Source: Hordeum vulgare subsp. vulgare | Taxonomy: Eukaryota > Streptophyta > Magnoliopsida > Poales > Poaceae | Assembly (NCBI RefSeq): GCF_904849725.1 | Contig: NC_058521.1 | Location: 432,530,676-432,594,675 of the forward strand | Length of the DNA stretch: 64,000 bases | Direction: 5' to 3' | Shown here: positions 59,400-64,000 of the stretch, piece by piece | How positions within the stretch are numbered: position 1 is the stretch's first letter | Layout: every line of letters begins with the position of its first letter | The notes under the pieces: generated by a model | The model's input: the letters and a program-made list of their open reading frames with translations, nothing else | What the model was told of the DNA's origin: nothing | The model's database searches: none | Translations under genes and position numbers: made by a program

Positions 59400-59935
59400 A
59401 TGACGCCATCAAGCTCTTCCAAGGACAAGTTCTATGAGAAGGTCATCAACCCTTACCTTTCGGTGATGAAACACCCTAAACCATTCAGATGCGTGAGGGG
59501 GTGCTTCACATCTGGAACGTTCAAGGACCAAAGAATGAGGGAAGCGAGAAGGTCAGGGTTGAAGTAGTAGAACATGAGATCTTTAAGTGCCAGGGAATGG
59601 TGGAGCATGGACTTGGCACCAATCACTCCCTGATCATGTATTTTACTTGTGAACATAAGATGGACATCAAGGAGATTGCGGAGATGATCTTAAAGCTCCA
59701 TGAGGGGCTTCAAAATCGTAAGGCTTAAATCTATGATCTACAAAACCAAAACCGTGATTATGGATCTTGTTTCAAGAGGATGAGTATAGGTGTAGATTTC
59801 ACAATCCTAGAGACCGTCCAATCCTTCTTTAATGGGGACCCTATGCCATGGAACAATGAGGATAAATATACTACTTCATCACCACCATCACCCAAGAAGG
59901 ACACATCATTACATGGGTATGGGCACCATACCTAG
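59400..59935 (+). pseudogene. A1 third ORF, broken
   Basis: An ATG at 59400 opens 55 codons (MTPSSSSKDKFYEKV at the start) to a TAG at 59565. In another frame, 59489-59728 is open (ending HEGLQNRKA) and the same frame after its TAA continues to a TAG at 59933. So the original ORF suffered a frameshift and a nonsense change. The last ~40 codons are homologous at DNA level to the tail of A2's third ORF (9851-9981), while the N-terminal part looks unrelated to A2's. No function recognised; there is no clear membrane segment here. Confidence 0.5.
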
Positions 59936-61467
59936 CCTGTTCCAAACTTGGGGATGGTGCCCTCGTATCGTATCACCATAACTTTTACATTATTATCTAT
60001 CTTAGTTCGACCCATAGCTATTTCGTGATCAAGAAGGACAGAAGTTTAGTATTTTTTTTTTGCTTAGAGTGTTTGCTTTGTGCCTATCTTTCCTTGTAAC
60101 TGAGTGTGAGAGTAATATAATAAAGATTAGTTTGAGGTTGTTTGATTTACCATCATATCTCAATCATAGCAATGAAATAAAAAGAAATAATAATAGAATA
60201 TGCTAATCCCTTGGGGACTAATGAGTTCACATAAAAATAAGTATGCTTGATAAAAGTTGTTGGGAGTTAACAAACATAGTGTTAGTCATTGATACAATGC
60301 ATGCAAGATTATGAAAGAGGAGAGGAGATTCACATACAAATATATTATCTTGGACATCTCTTATGATTGTGAGCCCCATCAAGTATTTTCTACATGATCA
60401 GAAAGTCCATGTTGGACAAGGAAGACAGTGTAATGAGTTATGTTTGTTTACATTCACATAAAAGTTATATTTTCATGGATCCTATAACATGTGGTGCTTG
60501 TCTTGGATCTTTTGCTAGCCCAAAAATTCACACTAAGTAGAGATACTACTTGTGCATCCATAACCCTTAAACCCAGTTTCTTGCCATGAGATTCCACCGT
60601 ATCTAACTACGAATTGAATAAGATCTTTCAAGTAAGCTTTAATCAGTGCAAAAAGCAATAAAAATTGGTTCTAAATATGTATGTTCTTTTATTGTAAGGG
60701 TAAATAAGCTTTGTATGATCTTTTGATGGCAAAGAAATAAAAGCGACACACTGCATAATAAAGTTTGCCATCATTAGGGACAATATAACATGATGTTCCT
60801 TTACATTAAGAGTTTGCACATCCCAAATTATAAAGCGCATGACAAACTCTGATTCCCTTTATGGATATCCTATCTTTCACCTTTTTGTATTTACTTTTAT
60901 GCAAGAGTTAATAATGTTTATTCCTATTCCAATCTGTTAATTCATTAGTTGGCAAGCATCGTGTGTTGGGGAAAGATCCACACATATATATCCAGATGGA
61001 TGTAGGTTGTCACGAGTCATTATTGTTGACATTATCCTTGAGGTAAACAAGTGGGGAGGCGAAAATAATAAAGCGCACATCTTCCTATGTGTCCGACGGA
61101 AACGTTTGCTCCAAAAATATGCATTGAGTGTCATCAATCATGGAATACTAAATGATAGTTGAGTATGAGAACTTGCTAAATGAAAGCTCTTACATAGAAT
61201 CTTCTCTGAAATATGATGAATTGTGATTGTCTCAATGACTAAGAACAAAATTTGTTGGTTGTGAATAAACTTTATGCTTCACACTTTATTATTTCTCGAA
61301 AGATTGTTACTTGTTTATGAGAAGCTATATGAAGAGAACCTGATGCCATGTCTATTTTCATAATACTCTCATGTCTGTATTTTATTTTATCGACCCCTCT
61401 CTCTCTCTCTAATTATGTGGTCATTATTATTGAGTTTGGCTTTCGCTTGAGGACAAGCGAGGTCTAA
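59936..61467 (+). other. Non-coding 3' internal region of A1
   Basis: About 1.5 kb without a credible frame, homologous to A2 8427-9850 on the other strand. Ends with the segment CTTGAGGACAAGCGAGGTC before the PPT, shared with A2 at 8427-8445. Confidence 0.7.
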
Positions 61468-61479
61468 GCTTGGGGGAGT
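61468..61479 (+). promoter_or_regulatory. Polypurine tract of A1
   Basis: GCTTGGGGGAGT abuts the 3' LTR start TGATACATCC. Confidence 0.85.
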
Positions 61480-62986
61480 TGATACATCCATTTTGCATCA
61501 TGATTTCCTATTGATATTATTATTGTTCTTGGTTATTATTTCACTTTATGTTACAATTCTAATGCCTTTGCTCTCTTAATTCGCAAGATCTATACAAAGA
61601 AGGAAATTGCCGAAAACTAGAATTGTGGACGTGATAGCCATGGAAAAAGGTGGAAATTTTCTGGACTCCAAATGACCTGAAACTTCACGAGGATTTTTTT
61701 TGGAATATATAAGAATTAATGGACAGAAGAAATACCAAAGGGGCATGTGTTGCTCCCAAGGTAAAATGGCGCCCCCACCCCTCTAGGTGTGCCTTGATGG
61801 CTTGGGGGCATAGGTTGCCTCCTGTGCCCATCCTCTGCCACATGAAGGGTTTTGACCAAGAAATAACAAGGAGGATACTTTCGGAATGAAGCGTCGCCGT
61901 CTTGAGGTGGAAACCTAGGCATGATACCTTTTCCTCTCCGACAGAGTGCTTCTTCGAGAGAACTTCCCCGAGGGAGGGGGGTAATCGAATCCATCGTCAT
62001 CACCAACGCTTTCTTGTTCGCGGGAGGGCCAATCTTCATCAACATCTTCACCGGCACCATATAATCTCAAACCCTAGCTCATCTCTTGTATGCAATCTTT
62101 GTCTTACAACCTCAAATTTGTATCAGTGGGTTGCTAGTAGTGCTGGTTACATCTTGTAGTTGATGCATGTTGGTTTACTTGGTGAAAGTTAATATGTTCA
62201 CATCCTTTATCATATTCACTACACCTCTTCTCTTGTGCATGATGATGATTAGTGAGTAGTTGTTTTTGTTCTCGAGGACATGGGAGAAGTATTGTTGTAA
62301 GTAATAATGTGAAGTTGGTATTTATTTGATATTTCGATGATATGTATGTTGTTGCTTACTTTAGTGGTGTCATGTGAATGTCGACTACATGAAACTTCAC
62401 CATACTTGGGACTAAGGGACGTCATTGTGGAGTAATAAGGAGATGATGGGTTTCTAGAGTGACAGAAACTTAAACCCTAGTTTATGTGTTATTCCATAAG
62501 GGGCTGATTTGGATCCACATGTTTCATGCTATGTTTAGATTTATCTTATTTAGTAATTACGTATGCTTTCTAGAGGGGGTAATCATAAGTGGGTTGCTTG
62601 TTCAAGTAAGAACATCACCCAAGCACCAGTCTACTCACATATCAAATTATCAAAGTAACGAATGTGAATCAACTCAACCTTATGAACATGACTAGACGAC
62701 AATTCTCATGTGTCCTCAAGAGCGCTTTACTTTATATAAGAGAACTTTAAGGCATGTCCTTTGCTATAAAAAAGATTGAGCTATCTTTCTGCACACTTTC
62801 TACTATTGTTACTTGTTAATTGTTACAAATTGTCTTACTACAAAACTATCTATCAATGTTACTCGCACCACTTGGAGAGGATACCTTGCTGCAACCAGCT
62901 TGTCATTTCCTTCTTCTCCTCGTTGGGTTCGACACTCTTACTTATAGAAAGGACTACGATTGATTCCCTATGCTTGTGGGTCATCA
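61480..62986 (+). repeat. A1 3' LTR
   Basis: Matches 5637-6887 plus 29722-29984. Its inverted repeat is at 61752-61809 (arms GCTCCCAAGG and GGCTTGGGGGC). Ends GGGTCATCA followed by the TSD CACAT. Confidence 0.9.
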
Positions 62987-62991
62987 CACAT

Positions 62992-63296
62992 GCATCCCCA
63001 TATACAATGGTTGTTTCTAGAATTTTCTAATATTCATGATGCTTCTACTAACCGCTTAGCTACAATATTTCTCATTCATGACTTTAATCACATTTTACAA
63101 GAAGCTAGGGAAATATTTTCTCATTATAGAATTAATGGTGAGAGCCCACCTATAGAATGAATTCTCTATGACTTGGAAGAAATAATAAAATTGATATCAA
63201 CAGATTATGTTGCTTATGCTGAGAATCTTAGAAAAAAGGTTCCACCTAATGTTTTGGTTGATAATATTTCAGAACAAATGATAAATTTATCATAGC
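62992..63296 (+). pseudogene. H internal region, coding remnant right of A1, function unrecognised
   Basis: The frame around 62992-63160 reads through FSNIHDASTNRLATIFLIHDF and REIFSHYRINGESPPIE to a TGA at 63158, and in the same frame a second open part (DLEEIIKLISTDYVAYAENLRKK) continues to a TAG near 63291. It looks like one helical, charged protein of unknown type with one nonsense codon in the middle. It is the continuation of H from 5636. No enzyme motif is visible; a gag-like structural protein is a guess. Confidence 0.4.
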
Positions 63297-64000
63297 AAAC
63301 CTTGGATTGGATGTTTTATTTGATAACTAACTAAGGAAGTTCTTTTATCAGAACTTATATATTGAAAAATATCTATTAGTTACGAAAACCATAAGGAGGA
63401 GTCTCCTCCTCCTGAAATTAATCTCACAGATCCTTATGTGTTGAAATATAGTTCATTAAACTATTTTTTTGTTACCTAGTAGGAAACTTGCTGCTGAAAA
63501 AATACGATTTTACAAAAATGCATCGTTCCCATGACTATTACACTTGATACTATGCATTATGCCTAGCTAAGGATATAAAATAAGAGCGCTAGTTGGGAGG
63601 CAGCCCAATAGTTATCTTAATTTTTTCTTTTACTTTGTGTCTTGGTGTGTTGAGATGATTATTTATACTGTAATGATTATGTTTTTATATCTTAATTAGT
63701 TTCTTTTCCAAGTAAAGCCTTTGGGATGATTTGGAAGATAGTAGAATTGATCATGTGCAAAAACATAAATTTTTATGTCTAGTGCAGAATTTCTTTGATT
63801 TCGGTAGGACATATTTGCAATCTATATTTTTTCACACAGTACTGTTACAAAAATTTCCCATGTAATCCTAATTTTTAGAAATTCCCGAGTTATAGAATTA
63901 TGGTTTTAGTGCTGATTAGTACACACGGTTTAGTTTTAGACAAATTCTACTTTTGCTTGCATAGTTTGCTTGTTTTGATGATGCTATGAATTATATCGAT
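63297..64000 (+). other. H internal region, non-coding as far as seen
   Basis: AT-rich sequence with no credible frame. A short motif GTTGGGAGGCAGCCCAATAG at 63592-63611 looks like a conserved retroelement internal segment, from memory only. The window ends inside H. Confidence 0.5.

Larger units (their letters stand above)
5637..62986 (+). mobile_element. A1: Athila-like Ty3/gypsy element, full structure, plus strand, carries all other inner insertions
   Basis: The 5' LTR starts TGATACGTCAA at 5637 and, after the A2 insertion, ends GGGTCATCA at 29984. The 3' LTR is 61480-62986. With insertions removed the LTRs are about 1514 and 1507 bases. The flanking 5-mers are identical: CACAT at 5632-5636 and at 62987-62991. 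A degenerate tRNA-Asp type PBS follows the 5' LTR and a PPT precedes the 3' LTR. The internal region holds a decayed gag-pol (30094-33358 and 57726-59095), a third ORF (59400-59935) and a long 3' untranslated part. Pol similarity places it in the Athila lineage (non-chromovirus). Confidence 0.9.

Noticed and set aside
1..64000. Search for host genes, tRNA or rRNA genes, CRISPR arrays, or a novel defence-type gene cluster
   Set aside because: Nothing found. Every block could be assigned to an LTR, a retroelement internal region or a low-complexity tract within one.

Overview
This window looks like intergenic DNA from a large cereal genome, most likely Triticeae (wheat, barley, rye or a relative). 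That is an inference from the LTR retrotransposon families present. I found no host gene, tRNA, rRNA or CRISPR array. Almost every base belongs to Ty3/gypsy LTR retrotransposons inserted into one another. I worked out the nest by finding paired LTR ends, target-site duplications (TSDs), primer-binding sites (PBS) and polypurine tracts (PPT).

Layout, outermost first. (1) H: an old LTR retrotransposon, LTR remnant 3882-5167, then internal DNA at 5186-5636 and again at 62992-64000. (2) Left edge: a minus-strand LTR fragment (S0, 3546-3881) in H's LTR, itself interrupted by the 3' end of a plus-strand element (SAB, 1-3545). (3) A1: a plus-strand Athila-like element, 5637-62986, TSD CACAT, inserted in H. 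(4) In A1's 5' LTR: A2, a minus-strand Athila-like element, 6888-29716, TSD GTCCT. (5) In A2's third ORF: CRV-1, a minus-strand chromovirus-derived element with about 4 kb LTRs, 9987-22468, TSD ATTTG. (6) In A1's pol gene, a second stack: solo LTR S1 (33359-57720) contains solo LTR S2 (34644-57440), which contains CRV-2 (35174-56448, TSD AAGGA). CRV-2's right LTR contains S3 (44106-53425), which contains S4 (47166-52695), which contains solo LTR S5 (47983-52007, TSD TTGAT). The deepest point, S5, lies eight levels down counting H as the first.

The coding content is retroelement pseudogenes. A2 keeps a nearly full gag-protease-RT-RNase H-integrase region with a handful of stops and one templated filler insertion. 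A1 has an older, more decayed copy in which the protease, RT and integrase active-site motifs are damaged. CRV-1 keeps only the tail of an integrase with a chromodomain, and CRV-2 has lost even that. Both CRV elements share a 4 kb internal region without a convincing gene, so they look non-autonomous.

The most interesting signals are regulatory or structural. There is a GC-rich inverted repeat 30-31 nt upstream of the TATA box in several different LTR families, with a similar unit inside A2 before its third ORF. There is a hairpin with a fixed 17-nt loop at the LTR edge of all CRV-type copies, with a compensating base change. There is an iterated 15-bp motif in the same LTRs. A piece of chromodomain gene has been copied, inverted, into A2's integrase. 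All identities were judged by eye; no alignment or database search was run.
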